From positions 372,001 to 436,000 of the forward strand of contig NZ_JAGDEL010000002.1 of the NCBI RefSeq assembly GCF_017497975.1: DNA of 64,000 nt, in the 5' to 3' direction. The first letter of the stretch is position 1. Each line of letters opens with the position of its first letter. This stretch comes from Metabacillus bambusae. GTDB lineage: Bacteria; Bacillota; Bacilli; Bacillales; Bacillaceae. This document shows, piece after piece, positions 54,008 through 62,066 of the stretch. The notes below the pieces were generated by a model, which searched no databases, was not told where the DNA came from, and saw only the letters and a list, made by a program, of their open reading frames with translations. The translations under genes and the position numbers were made by a program.

Positions 54008-54017
54008 CCTATTACCT

Positions 54018-54602
54018 TTATTTAGTTGGATTAAGAACCTCATCAATTATTCCATATTCAACTGCTTCTTCTGCACTCATAAAATAATCCCTTTCTGTAT
54101 CAATTCTTATCTTTTCAATTGGCTGGCCGGTGATATCTGCATACAATTTGTTCACATGCTCTTTCAGCTTTAGTATACGTCGGGCTGTAATTTCTATATC
54201 TGTCGCTTGCCCTTTTGCTCCACCTAAAGGCTGGTGTATCATAATTTCACTATTTGGCAAGGCATAACGTTTCCCTTTTGTACCTGCAAGAAGCAAGGTA
54301 GCACCGAATGAAGCTGCCATTCCTGTACAAATTGTTCTTATATCAGGTTTTATATATTGCATCGTATCGAAAATAGCAAACCCTGCAGATGTAGAGCCAC
54401 CTGGACTATTGATATATAATGAAATATCCTTTTCTGGGTCGTCAGCAGCTAAAAATAACATTTGTGCAACAATACTATTTGCTACCTGATCATTTATTTC
54501 GTCTCCCAGCATGATAATCCGGTCCTTTAAAAGTCTTGAATAAATATCATATGACCGTTCCCCACGATTTGATTGGTCAATAACATATGGAATTGTTGTC
54601 AT
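54018..54602 (-). CDS. clpP: ATP-dependent Clp protease proteolytic subunit
   Basis: 194 residues from the second of two adjacent ATG codons (AAGGAGG, spacing 8). With this start the triad falls at Ser98 (GMAASFGA), His123 (MIHQPLGG) and Asp172 (ERDYFMS), the same numbers as in Bacillus subtilis ClpP. It forms the tetradecameric peptidase that works with ClpX, ClpC and ClpE. Whether this is the main clpP or a paralogue cannot be decided here. A 13-bp perfect inverted repeat lies 42-74 bp upstream. Confidence 0.95.
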   Translation of the reverse strand: MTTIPYVIDQSNRGERSYDIYSRLLKDRIIMLGDEINDQVANSIVAQMLFLAADDPEKDISLYINSPGGSTSAGFAIFDTMQYIKPDIRTICTGMAASFGATLLLAGTKGKRYALPNSEIMIHQPLGGAKGQATDIEITARRILKLKEHVNKLYADITGQPIEKIRIDTERDYFMSAEEAVEYGIIDEVLNPTK

Positions 54603-54643
54603 CATAAAGCCCTCCTTATCATTGTTTAAATAAAGTGAGACCT

Positions 54644-54676
54644 CATTCAATGTGGGTTTTCATCCCACATTGAATG
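54644..54676. promoter_or_regulatory. Perfect 13-bp inverted repeat in the clpP leader
   Basis: CATTCAATGTGGG and CCCACATTGAATG around a 7-base loop. It lies between the sigma factor gene and clpP and has no T-run, so it is either a leader hairpin or a protein-binding site. It does not match the CtsR heptad site GGTCAAA. Confidence 0.55.
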
Positions 54677-54760
54677 GTAGCGAAACTTATCGATCTTTAC
54701 GGGCTTTTTTGCGAATTTATGAATCTTAAAGTATGGTCTTACTACCCGTTAAGAATGGGA

Positions 54761-55441
54761 TTAAGCAGCCATGTAAAGTCCACTTGAAGGAGAGAGTGTT
54801 TTTGAAGGGACTGGAGCAACAGCTTCCTTCATTAAAGAGTGTACAGTTGGGATGTTACGAATTAGTGTTGTTGGGTCCTGCAGTGTTAGAGCGTCATAGA
54901 AAAGTTCTGAAAGCAATCGTTCTTCTTCCTTTTCCCAGATTAACCCCAAGCCATTTCCCCCATTATTTTCAATCCGCTTTCTTAAGCGATGAAGAATCGA
55001 CTTGACCGCCATTTCAGTTGTTCCGAGAATATCAGCAATTTCAGAGGACCGATAGCAAAAAGCCTCTTTCAAAAAGAGAATCACTGCTTGCTTTGGAGTG
55101 AAATGTTTGACTAAATACTGTACGATGTCAAAGGCATCATCAACTGTATGATCACGCTTTCCCTCTTTATATGTTATATCAGATTCGAGCGTCTCCTTTT
55201 TCCTCTTACGAACTGTATCAATCCAATGATTATAAGCAATTCTTTTCAGCAAAGCAGGTGAAATAAGTTCAGCCTTTTGACCGTATGCTTCAATTGCCTT
55301 CAGCACCGTTTCTTGGGCAATGTCCTCACCATCCCAGCTACTATTTGTTAAAAATCTGCAATATGCAATCAGCGCTGGAATATAGTCTTCGATCTTTTGC
55401 ACGTGCTTGAGATTTAATTCTTTCATTACATTAATTTGCAT
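54761..55441 (-). CDS. ECF-type sigma-70 family factor with C-terminal extension
   Basis: 226 residues from the ATG after GGAGTG. Region 2 (about 15-75: IPALIAYCRFLTNSSWDGEDIAQETVLKAIEAY, RIAYNHWIDTVRKRKKE) and region 4 (about 105-165: TPKQAVILFLKEAFCYRSSEIADILGTTEMAVKSILHRLRKRI) are clear. A tail of about 60 residues without a known domain follows (ERLLSELFYDALTLQDPTTL). No anti-sigma gene is adjacent; the tail may take that part, as in extended ECF groups. Target genes are unknown. clpP follows on the same strand, 159 bp away. Confidence 0.85.
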   Translation of the reverse strand: MQINVMKELNLKHVQKIEDYIPALIAYCRFLTNSSWDGEDIAQETVLKAIEAYGQKAELISPALLKRIAYNHWIDTVRKRKKETLESDITYKEGKRDHTVDDAFDIVQYLVKHFTPKQAVILFLKEAFCYRSSEIADILGTTEMAVKSILHRLRKRIENNGGNGLGLIWEKEEERLLSELFYDALTLQDPTTLIRNIPTVHSLMKEAVAPVPSKTLSPSSGLYMAA

Positions 55442-55645
55442 ACCATTCACTCCTTTAAACACTCTCAGTTATATAACGAATAAGGTGGCGAAAAAGATAT
55501 GGGGTCATTTACTTTTATAAATTAATTATTACTTCTATTATATATCCACATTATTAATTCCATCATCTGTAACTTGTTTGATACATTTCAATCAAGGGTA
55601 TTGTTTCAAAAACTTCCATTTTTTATTTAACCTTAGGAGGCCAAA

Positions 55646-57112
55646 ATGCTGCAACATTTTGAAACAGATTACCTAATTTTACTCCTTTCACTGCTTTTAT
55701 TATTAGGAGTTATTACAACAAAATTCTCCACTAAAATCGGCGTTCCTGCTCTTGTGTTGTTTATCGGGTTAGGAATGGTTATGGGTAGTGATGGATTAAA
55801 CATTATCAATTTTAGCGATGTGAAAATCGCCCAAATCATTGGGATTATAGCGTTAGTCATTATCCTATTTGAAGGAGGGCTAAAAACGAAATGGAGTTCT
55901 GTTAAGAAGGTTGCTGCTCCATCCCTTTCATTAGCAACAATTGGTGTCCTAATAACGACTTCAATAACTGCTTTAGGAGCAAAAGTGATTTTTGACATGG
56001 ACTGGCTCGAGTCTTTTTTGATCGGAGCAATTGTTGGTTCAACAGATGCTGCTGCAGTATTTGCGATCTTAGCTGGACAAAATGTGAAAGAAAAACTAAC
56101 CTCTACATTAGAAGCAGAATCGGGAACAAACGTTCCTATGGCCATGTTTTTAACCATATCCACAATCCAGTTAATGACTTCTGATGACTCTAATATTGTC
56201 ATGCTGATTTTATCATTTTTCTGGCAAATGAGCATTGGACTTCTTCTTGGTTACGGACTTGGATGGCTAGCCACAAAATCAATTAATAAAATCAATTTAG
56301 ACTTTAACGGATTATATCCTGTTTTTACTTTAGTATTCGCGATCCTTTCATATAGTGTCACTTCTATGCTTAACGCGAGTGGACTTTTTGCTGTTTATGT
56401 AACTGCACTTGTAATTGGCAATAAGGATCTTACATATCGAAACTCAATTTTGCGATTTCATGCAGGGTTGGCCTGGATGATGCAAATTTTAATGTTTATT
56501 ATTCTCGGATTATTAGTTTCCCCTTCTCAGTTATTTGATTTGGATTTAATTTGGAAAGCTTTGCTTCTATCAGTGATTCTTATTGTGATCGCTCGCCCTG
56601 CCGCTATATATGCGGCACTATCATACTTTCCATTTTCTTCAAAGGAATTTCTTTTTATTTCGTGGGCAGGATTACGAGGAGCTGTCCCAATTGTACTTGC
56701 AACCTTTCCATTCATTGATGGCGTCGAAAATAGTCATGTTATCTTTCATATTGTTTTCTTCGTTGTCTTAACTTCTGCCCTTGTGCAAGGATCTACTATT
56801 CCATTAGTTGCAAAAAAGCTTGGACTTACAGAACCAGAAAAGGATATTTCTCCTGATTTACTTGAAGTCATCTCACTGGGCAAGGTAAACGCTGAATTAA
56901 TTGAATACGCAGTTAGTCAAAAATGCAGCTTGTTAAATAAGCAAGTAAAGGATATTACGTTCCCTGAAAAGGTATGGGTGAATGCCCTTATTAGAAACAA
57001 GGACCTTTTTCCACCCAGTAATAATTTAACGATTAAAAACGGTGATATTTTGTATATTCTAGCTGATAAGAAAAGTATTTCTGACTTGAAGGAGTTGCTG
57101 AATGTTGAATGA
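55646..57112 (+). CDS. CPA1-family cation/proton antiporter with TrkA_C domain (NhaP2-like)
   Basis: 488 residues. About 12 helices (residues 8-385), with ion-site motifs GAIVGSTDAAAVFAIL (about 130-145) and SWAGLRGAVPIVLATFP (about 335). A cytosolic RCK_C/TrkA_C domain (about 410-485, FPEKVWVNALIRNKDLFPPS, LYILADKKSISDLKELL) would sense a nucleotide such as c-di-AMP. Exchanges K+ or Na+ for protons. Substrate cannot be read directly. ATG follows CTTAGGAGG. Single gene, convergent with the NERD gene with only 5 bp between. Confidence 0.9.
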   Translation: MLQHFETDYLILLLSLLLLLGVITTKFSTKIGVPALVLFIGLGMVMGSDGLNIINFSDVKIAQIIGIIALVIILFEGGLKTKWSSVKKVAAPSLSLATIGVLITTSITALGAKVIFDMDWLESFLIGAIVGSTDAAAVFAILAGQNVKEKLTSTLEAESGTNVPMAMFLTISTIQLMTSDDSNIVMLILSFFWQMSIGLLLGYGLGWLATKSINKINLDFNGLYPVFTLVFAILSYSVTSMLNASGLFAVYVTALVIGNKDLTYRNSILRFHAGLAWMMQILMFIILGLLVSPSQLFDLDLIWKALLLSVILIVIARPAAIYAALSYFPFSSKEFLFISWAGLRGAVPIVLATFPFIDGVENSHVIFHIVFFVVLTSALVQGSTIPLVAKKLGLTEPEKDISPDLLEVISLGKVNAELIEYAVSQKCSLLNKQVKDITFPEKVWVNALIRNKDLFPPSNNLTIKNGDILYILADKKSISDLKELLNVE

Positions 57113-57117
57113 AGTTT

Positions 57118-58065
57118 TTAAGGTATGAAATACACCCTATCCTTTGTTTTACCTTCATGAACATAATTTAATGTACTAAAAAACTTTGTTGCACTAGTGC
57201 GTGATGAGATGTGAAGAAATGACCGGAGCTGTTGATTTGTTATTTTATTTCCAAAAAGATATTTGTATTCTTCTAGAGTTTTGAAGTGGGCATCTTTCGC
57301 TTTATGTTTACAAATTGAACATCGCCAAGATCCTTGTGCTCTTTTAGCAGGAAATTGCCCGCAGTCTGGACATTGCACTCCAGTTAGAATGTCATTTTTT
57401 GAAATATTATAATGGGTAAATAAGTCAACATCTTCTTCAATATGCTTTTCAATAAGAGTCTTTGATAACTTTTTAAGGGAAGATTTTGTTAATAACTGTT
57501 CTTTAAACTTCTTTTCTAGAACTCCTATTTTGAAAGGAATGTTCGCGCTATGAAGGATTTGTGATTTAAGTGACTTTGAGGCTTTTATAATGCTAGAAGG
57601 ATTACTGATAACAACAAAACTTTGACAGGGGATACGTGGAAATTTATGATCTCCCAGCCAATTCTCTAAATGGGACTGCTGCCTTCGTATTTGAATCAGT
57701 GGGCTTGGGTAGCCTTCTTCTTTCCCATCTAACGTTCGAATCATCTGATCATATTCTTCATCAAAAAATAAAGTTCCCGCTATATTTTTCACTTCGAGGT
57801 TGCAAATAAAAAATGGTGAAGCAATAAGTGTATCGATTTGAAAAAAATGATTCTTATCTTTTAGCCTAATATTATTGAAAATAAGATAATTATCATTGAT
57901 GTAGCTTAAATAGTAGGCAATTGACTTTTCCCCTTTATATCCTGCAAGCTTTTTTGCATAATCTTTCACTAAAATAGGATAGCTACTGTGCGATTTTCGA
58001 AGTCTATTTACTATCGCCTCTAACTTTAATAGCTCAGAAGACTTTTTTTGTTCTTTAATAATCAG
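57118..58065 (-). CDS. NERD domain protein with C-terminal zinc ribbon
   Basis: About 316 residues. The nuclease-related NERD domain (about 40-150) has the core YIF-NNI, FFQIDTLIASPFFICNLEVKN (Asp..Glu-x-Lys), as in restriction-like folds. A helical region follows, then a zinc ribbon CPDCG...CSIC (about residues 232-252). The start is uncertain: the frame opens with a TTG at 58101, but the AAAGGAG ribosome site lies inside it (about 58076), leaving only CTG (58065) or ATT as initiators. Function of NERD proteins is unproved; DNA processing is suspected. Confidence 0.8.
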   Translation of the reverse strand: MIIKEQKKSSELLKLEAIVNRLRKSHSSYPILVKDYAKKLAGYKGEKSIAYYLSYINDNYLIFNNIRLKDKNHFFQIDTLIASPFFICNLEVKNIAGTLFFDEEYDQMIRTLDGKEEGYPSPLIQIRRQQSHLENWLGDHKFPRIPCQSFVVISNPSSIIKASKSLKSQILHSANIPFKIGVLEKKFKEQLLTKSSLKKLSKTLIEKHIEEDVDLFTHYNISKNDILTGVQCPDCGQFPAKRAQGSWRCSICKHKAKDAHFKTLEEYKYLFGNKITNQQLRSFLHISSRTSATKFFSTLNYVHEGKTKDRVYFIP

Positions 58066-58295
58066 GTTATTCACTCCTTTATGTTTTGGATCACGTATCA
58101 AAAATGGTATTCGCTATAATCGGTAGATATCCTGCAACTATTTTAATAATTTTAGATGTATTTTATATATTAAAGAGTTGGTTCTTTAAAGGGAGTAATA
58201 CATTTTGTTTTACTGATGAAATCTGACTGAAACTTCTACTTTTTTATTCATTTTTTAGTGGATTGAATCAACTTCATTTTTTCGATACTCTTTCC

Positions 58296-58925
58296 GAGCG
58301 AATTGAACCTAGTTTTCTATTTTTTGAACCACACTCATCTAATATTTAACCAGTTGCTTTCTTTATTGAACCACTTTCCTCATTTATTAAACCTACTCCT
58401 TTTTCCGAGCCCGCATTCCAAGACAATTGAACCTAGTTTTCTATTTTTCGAACCATACTCATCTATTATTGAACCAGGTTCTTTCTCTATTGAACCACTT
58501 TCCTCTTTTATTGAACCAACTACATTTTCCGAGCCTGCATTCCTAGACGATTGAACCTAGTTTTCCTTTTTTCGAACCACACTCATCTATTATTGAACCA
58601 GGTTCTTTCTCTATTGAACCACTTTCCTCTTTTATTGAACCTACTCTATTTTCACCCCCCTCTTTCCGAGCGAATTGAACCAAGTTTTCTATTTTCAGAA
58701 CCACGCTCATCTAATATTGAACCAGTTTCTTTCTCTATTGAACCACTTTCCTCTTTTATTGAACCAACTCCATTTTCGCCCCCCCTCTTTCCGAGCGAAT
58801 TAAACCAAGTTTTCTATTTTCAGAACCACGCTCATCTAATATTGAACCAGTTTCTTTCTCTATTGAACCACTTTCCTCTTTTATTGAACCAACTCAATTT
58901 TCCAACCCCTCATCTCAAGCCAATT
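58296..58925. repeat. Phased TTGAACC array (array C), five units of about 124 bp
   Basis: TTGAACC or a one-base variant recurs every 20-21 bp (for example 58303, 58324, 58345, 58366, 58387). Six such positions make a higher-order unit of about 124 bp, with unit starts near 58303, 58427, 58552, 58674 and 58798. The sixth position in each unit holds TTTCCGAGC instead. The fourth and fifth units are nearly identical. Open frames across the array are by-products of the period (not a multiple of codon-neutral length) and have no ribosome sites. It fills the gap between the NERD gene and the GH1 remnant. Confidence 0.85.
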
Positions 58926-58950
58926 AAACTAGCTATTAAAACCACACCAT

Positions 58951-58984
58951 AAAAAAACCTCCCAAGCCATAGCGTCAGGAGGTC
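58951..58984 (-). terminator. Terminator after the GH1 remnant
   Basis: GACCTCC/GGGAGGT-type stem followed on the minus strand by seven T. Confidence 0.75.
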
Positions 58985-59283
58985 CTAAACTTTCTATTTC
59001 AATACCCATTCTCAAAAAAAGCCATTTGAAATACCAATAAAAACTATCCTTCTTTATTCTTTCCAATGTGCGATAGTTAACATGGACAATCCCAAAGCGT
59101 TTTCTGTAGCCTTCTGCCCATTCGAAGTTATCCATCAATGACCATGTTAGATAGCCTTTTATATTTACACCTGATTCGATGCTTCTGCTTAATGCAGTTA
59201 AGTGCTGTTTTAAATATTTAATACGTCTTTCGTCTCTTACGCGTCCAGCTACAGGTTCATCATTGTTGCATGAGTCATTTTCT
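58985..59283 (-). pseudogene. C-terminal remnant of a GH1 beta-glucosidase
   Basis: About 95 residues remain: DEPVAGRVRDERRIKYLKQH, then SGVNIKGYLTWSLMDNFEWAEGY, RKRFGIVHVNY and KDSFYWYFKW. These are the last segments of a family 1 glycosidase of about 450 residues, including the aglycone-site DNFEWAEGY. The catalytic nucleophile ENG and all the N-terminal barrel are missing upstream of 59283, and the original stop is lost, the frame running into the terminator. Lies in a decayed glycosidase locus. Confidence 0.85.
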
Positions 59284-59322
59284 TAACCTCCGAGTTCAAA
59301 AATATCAACACGAGGAAAACCG

Positions 59323-59946
59323 TTATTTCAACTGATCTTCAACCGCTTTAATCCAGGTACTCGCCATTAGCATATTTCCTGCTGGATTCATATGAACACC
59401 ATCTGTTGTCAGCTTGTAGTCGTTCCCTGATTGTAAATAGTTAATAAATGCTTTATGTGTTGGAACAACTGTTGCATGAAATTCCTTTGCTACTTTATGA
59501 ACAATCTCAACGTAGTCAAATAATAGTTGGTTTCCTTTAGCTTTTACATCTTCTTCAATAATCGTTGGCTCCATCAGGATGATCCTTGCATTTGTTTTTT
59601 CTCTTACTTGCGTTAATAAATCGATATAGAGCTGTTGGAATTGTTCTGTTCCTATTTGCTCCATGTCCGCGTGATCTAATTGTCTCCACACATCATTTAT
59701 TCCAATAGAAATTGAAATATAATCTGGATTTAAGTCAATGGCGTCCTTTTGCCATCTTTCCGCTAAATCGATAATTCGGTCGCCACCAACACCTCTGTTT
59801 AGAAATTGATAGGCTTGGTTTGGATAAGTTGTAACAAAATAATCATGAATAAGTCTTACATACCCTGAGCCTAAATTTTCAGGATCCTCATGTCTTCCCC
59901 ACTCAGTTATACTATCACCGATCAATAAAACCTTTTTCACTACCAT
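59323..59946 (-). CDS. SGNH/GDSL hydrolase, probable carbohydrate esterase
   Basis: 207 residues from the ATG after GGGAGG. Block I LIGDSITEWG (Ser about 10), block II GVGGDR, block III SIGINDVWRQ and block V DGVHMNPAGNMLMA (Asp and His) give the complete SGNH set. No signal peptide, so intracellular. Enzymes of this type remove acetyl groups from xylo- or manno-oligosaccharides. Context next to mannosidase and glycosidase remnants suggests oligosaccharide deacetylation, which is inference. It appears intact although its neighbours on both sides are broken. Confidence 0.85.
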   Translation of the reverse strand: MVVKKVLLIGDSITEWGRHEDPENLGSGYVRLIHDYFVTTYPNQAYQFLNRGVGGDRIIDLAERWQKDAIDLNPDYISISIGINDVWRQLDHADMEQIGTEQFQQLYIDLLTQVREKTNARIILMEPTIIEEDVKAKGNQLLFDYVEIVHKVAKEFHATVVPTHKAFINYLQSGNDYKLTTDGVHMNPAGNMLMASTWIKAVEDQLK

Positions 59947-59964
59947 TTCATTACCTCCCACATT

Positions 59965-60378
59965 CTATTTCTTTGCTTGAACATTTTTTCGATACCATTC
60001 TTTTAAAACGTTTTCAGCCTTTTTACCATAAATGTCGAAGTAAGTATTTGACTTAGCTTCTGCTAATGGATAAAGTTTTGTACTCCAGTCCCACCAAAAA
60101 AATCCACCAAACCAAGGCTCGTCCCAAAATACTTTCATAACCGAACTATAAAAGTTTGCTTGTTCATCTTAACTATACGGAAGTTCTGTATGTTCAAAAT
60201 CCCAAGGTATCATCGCACAGCCTTCAGCACTTCGACAACCAATTTCCATGAAGACAATTGGCTTGTTAAACCTTTCGTGGAGCTTAACTAATTTCACTTT
60301 CACGTTTTCAACAATTTGCTCAACACGACTAGCTTCAATCAGAGCTGATGCAACCCCACTTCTTTTCTCAAAGACCAA
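59965..60378 (-). pseudogene. C-terminal remnant of a GH113-like mannanase/glycosidase
   Basis: The frame VENVKVKLVKLHERFNKPIV, FMEIGCRSAEGCAMIPWDFE, then after an in-frame TAA at about 60169, DEQANFYSSVMKVFWDEPWF, GGFFWWDWST and ends VQAKK. It resembles the last 130 residues of endo-beta-mannanase-like TIM barrels (GH113 type), with the Glu of FMEIG in the nucleophile position. One nonsense change (probably CAA to TAA) breaks it, and the N-terminus is replaced by an aldo-keto reductase fragment. Confidence 0.75.
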
Positions 60379-60674
60379 GCGATAGCTAATTGGGCAACTG
60401 TTTGATTTCTTTCATCTGCTATCACTTTTAGTTTTTGTACTTTCTCAATTCGAGCTTTTGTCACTTGATCAGCAGAAATCGTATCAACACCCTTGGCAAC
60501 ACGGGAGTCATTAGGTATTCCTTCTATATATTTTGTAGTAAGTATAGCTGGAACCATAAGTCCACTCTTACCGAAATTTTTGTATATCATTTTGTCATAC
60601 CTGGTAGAGTTTGGTGTGTAAGAAATTAAAATAATCTCCCATACATTTAAAATTCTTATATTTTTGGCATTCAC
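60345..60674 (-). pseudogene. Internally deleted aldo-keto reductase fused to the glycosidase remnant
   Basis: The stretch MIYKNFGKSGLMVPAI is the usual start of YghZ-like aldo-keto reductases (MVYRRLGKSGLKVPAL). It joins directly to PNDSRVAKGVDTISADQVTK and QTVAQLAIAWSLR, which belong about 230 residues further on in an intact enzyme of about 330 residues. The NADPH and catalytic core is gone. The end (about 60345-60378) overlaps the start of the GH113-like fragment. Confidence 0.75.
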
Positions 60675-61735
60675 ACTTTATTTAGTCTAGCCGTTGATTC
60701 ACGAAGCAAAATTGTTCCACCCAGTTGCACCTTCTCAAAAGGTAAATGTTTTTCTCTCATTCTTCTCATTAACATTTCAACTGCTCGTTTACCCAAATCC
60801 TTTTTTGCTACATCAACAGTTGTGATTGTAGGTGTCATCGAATAGGAAAATTCCATGTTATCAAAGCCTACAACTGAGACTTCATTTGGCACGTGATAAC
60901 CTATTTCTTCTAGCTGTGTAATCATTCTTTTCGCCACATTGTCATTACAGCACACAAACGCAGTAGGCATAGTTTGCTTTGTTTGTTTTTTTAACCATTG
61001 TTTAATATCATCCCGCACTCGATCAGCATCCTCAGAATAGATAATGGTATCCTCTGGTAAAACCAACTTATTCCTCTCCATTGCACTTCTGTATCCAAGC
61101 CAGCGATCATAGAAGCTACGGGAGTATTCAACGTTTCCAACAAATTGAATGTGCTGATGACCAAGTCCTACTAAATGATTTGTTAAATTCAAGCTACAAT
61201 CGAAGCTGTTATTAAAAATCGAATCACACGGTATCAATGCATCCTCATAGTCCACCATAATTAATGGAATATGTAAGTGATGGACCTCGAGCAATAACGC
61301 AGTAGAGACAACCCCTATACTAATCACACCTAAAAAGCCCTTTGGATTCAAAACATTCCCAAGGCTTTCTAGGTTATTTTCTGTAAGAACAACCATGCCA
61401 GCTCCGATTGTTTCTAACATTTCACCTATGCCATCTAATATCCGCCCCCAATAACGTGATTCTTTGTTTTGGAAGCGGATATTTGGCATAAGCACTAACA
61501 CACTTTTGTTATTTGTCACAGATGTATCGATCGTTTGCTGCTCATTTTGTTGATCATGTATATCATCAATTTTCATATTTCTTTGGGCAAAGTATCCGAG
61601 CTTCGAGGCAGCTTGGAACACTTTTTCTCTTGTCGAAGGGTTTACCCCTTCTTTTCCAGACAGTGCTCTAGATACAACAAACTTTGATACACCTAAGTAA
61701 TCGGCAATTTGCTGCATTGTAACTTTTTTTGCCAT
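60671..61735 (-). CDS. LacI-family transcriptional regulator
   Basis: 354 residues. Helix-turn-helix TMQQIADYLGVSKFVVSRALSGKEGVN (about 5-31) and hinge region. A linker of about 25 residues longer than usual (DDIHDQQNEQQTIDTSVTNN) is followed by a periplasmic-binding type sensor domain (VLVLMPNIRFQNKESRYWGR, FVCCNDNVAKRMI, VSVVGFDNMEFSYSMTPTITTVDV). It probably represses the mannosidase gene upstream and its lost partners in response to an oligosaccharide. It lies between two pseudogenes and the mannosidase, on the same strand. Confidence 0.9.
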   Translation of the reverse strand: MAKKVTMQQIADYLGVSKFVVSRALSGKEGVNPSTREKVFQAASKLGYFAQRNMKIDDIHDQQNEQQTIDTSVTNNKSVLVLMPNIRFQNKESRYWGRILDGIGEMLETIGAGMVVLTENNLESLGNVLNPKGFLGVISIGVVSTALLLEVHHLHIPLIMVDYEDALIPCDSIFNNSFDCSLNLTNHLVGLGHQHIQFVGNVEYSRSFYDRWLGYRSAMERNKLVLPEDTIIYSEDADRVRDDIKQWLKKQTKQTMPTAFVCCNDNVAKRMITQLEEIGYHVPNEVSVVGFDNMEFSYSMTPTITTVDVAKKDLGKRAVEMLMRRMREKHLPFEKVQLGGTILLRESTARLNKV

Positions 61736-61790
61736 GCTTTTTTCTCACTCCACCAACGTATTTGATCATGTTTCATGTATTTATTTTTAA

Positions 61791-61929
61791 GACTCTGTTA
61801 AACTCTGTTGTTGATTTCTGCTACAGACTTTCGCTTTCCGTGGGCGGTTCATGAGCCTCCCGCAAGAGTCTAACGTCTTATGCTCCAATCAACAATGTGC
61901 GAAAATCAACAGTGAGCTTTAACTGAGCC
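61791..61929. mobile_element. 139-bp MITE with 8-bp target duplication
   Basis: Ends GACTCTGTTAAAC and, in reverse, GGCTCAGTTAAAG. Perfect 8-bp flanking repeats ATTTTTAA (61783-61790 and 61930-61937). Interior GCTTTCCGTGGGCGG and TGAGCCTCCCGC as in the other family members. It lies between the LacI gene and the beta-mannosidase gene; the rest of 61736-62066 shows nothing recognisable. Confidence 0.85.
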
Positions 61930-62066
61930 ATTTTTAAAAGTACATACTGAACACTTAAATATTCGGTTAAATACAAGTGTCATCTATCACTAATGTTCAT
62001 TAGTAGAATTACCCGGCCTATTATTATCAAAATGACGAAGGGATATGAGAGACATTCAGTTATTTC

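Noticed and set aside
53537-54017. c-di-AMP (ydaO-type) riboswitch upstream of the CwlO-like gene
   Set aside because: Such elements occur before wall hydrolases, but the conserved ydaO blocks are absent; only small hairpins are visible.
54644-54676. CtsR operator upstream of clpP
   Set aside because: The direct heptad GGTCAAA is not present; the inverted repeat has an unrelated sequence.
58303-58952. Two open frames on the plus strand across the TTGAACC array
   Set aside because: They arise from the repeat itself, have no ribosome sites, and encode only low-complexity Leu/Phe/Pro/Asn runs.
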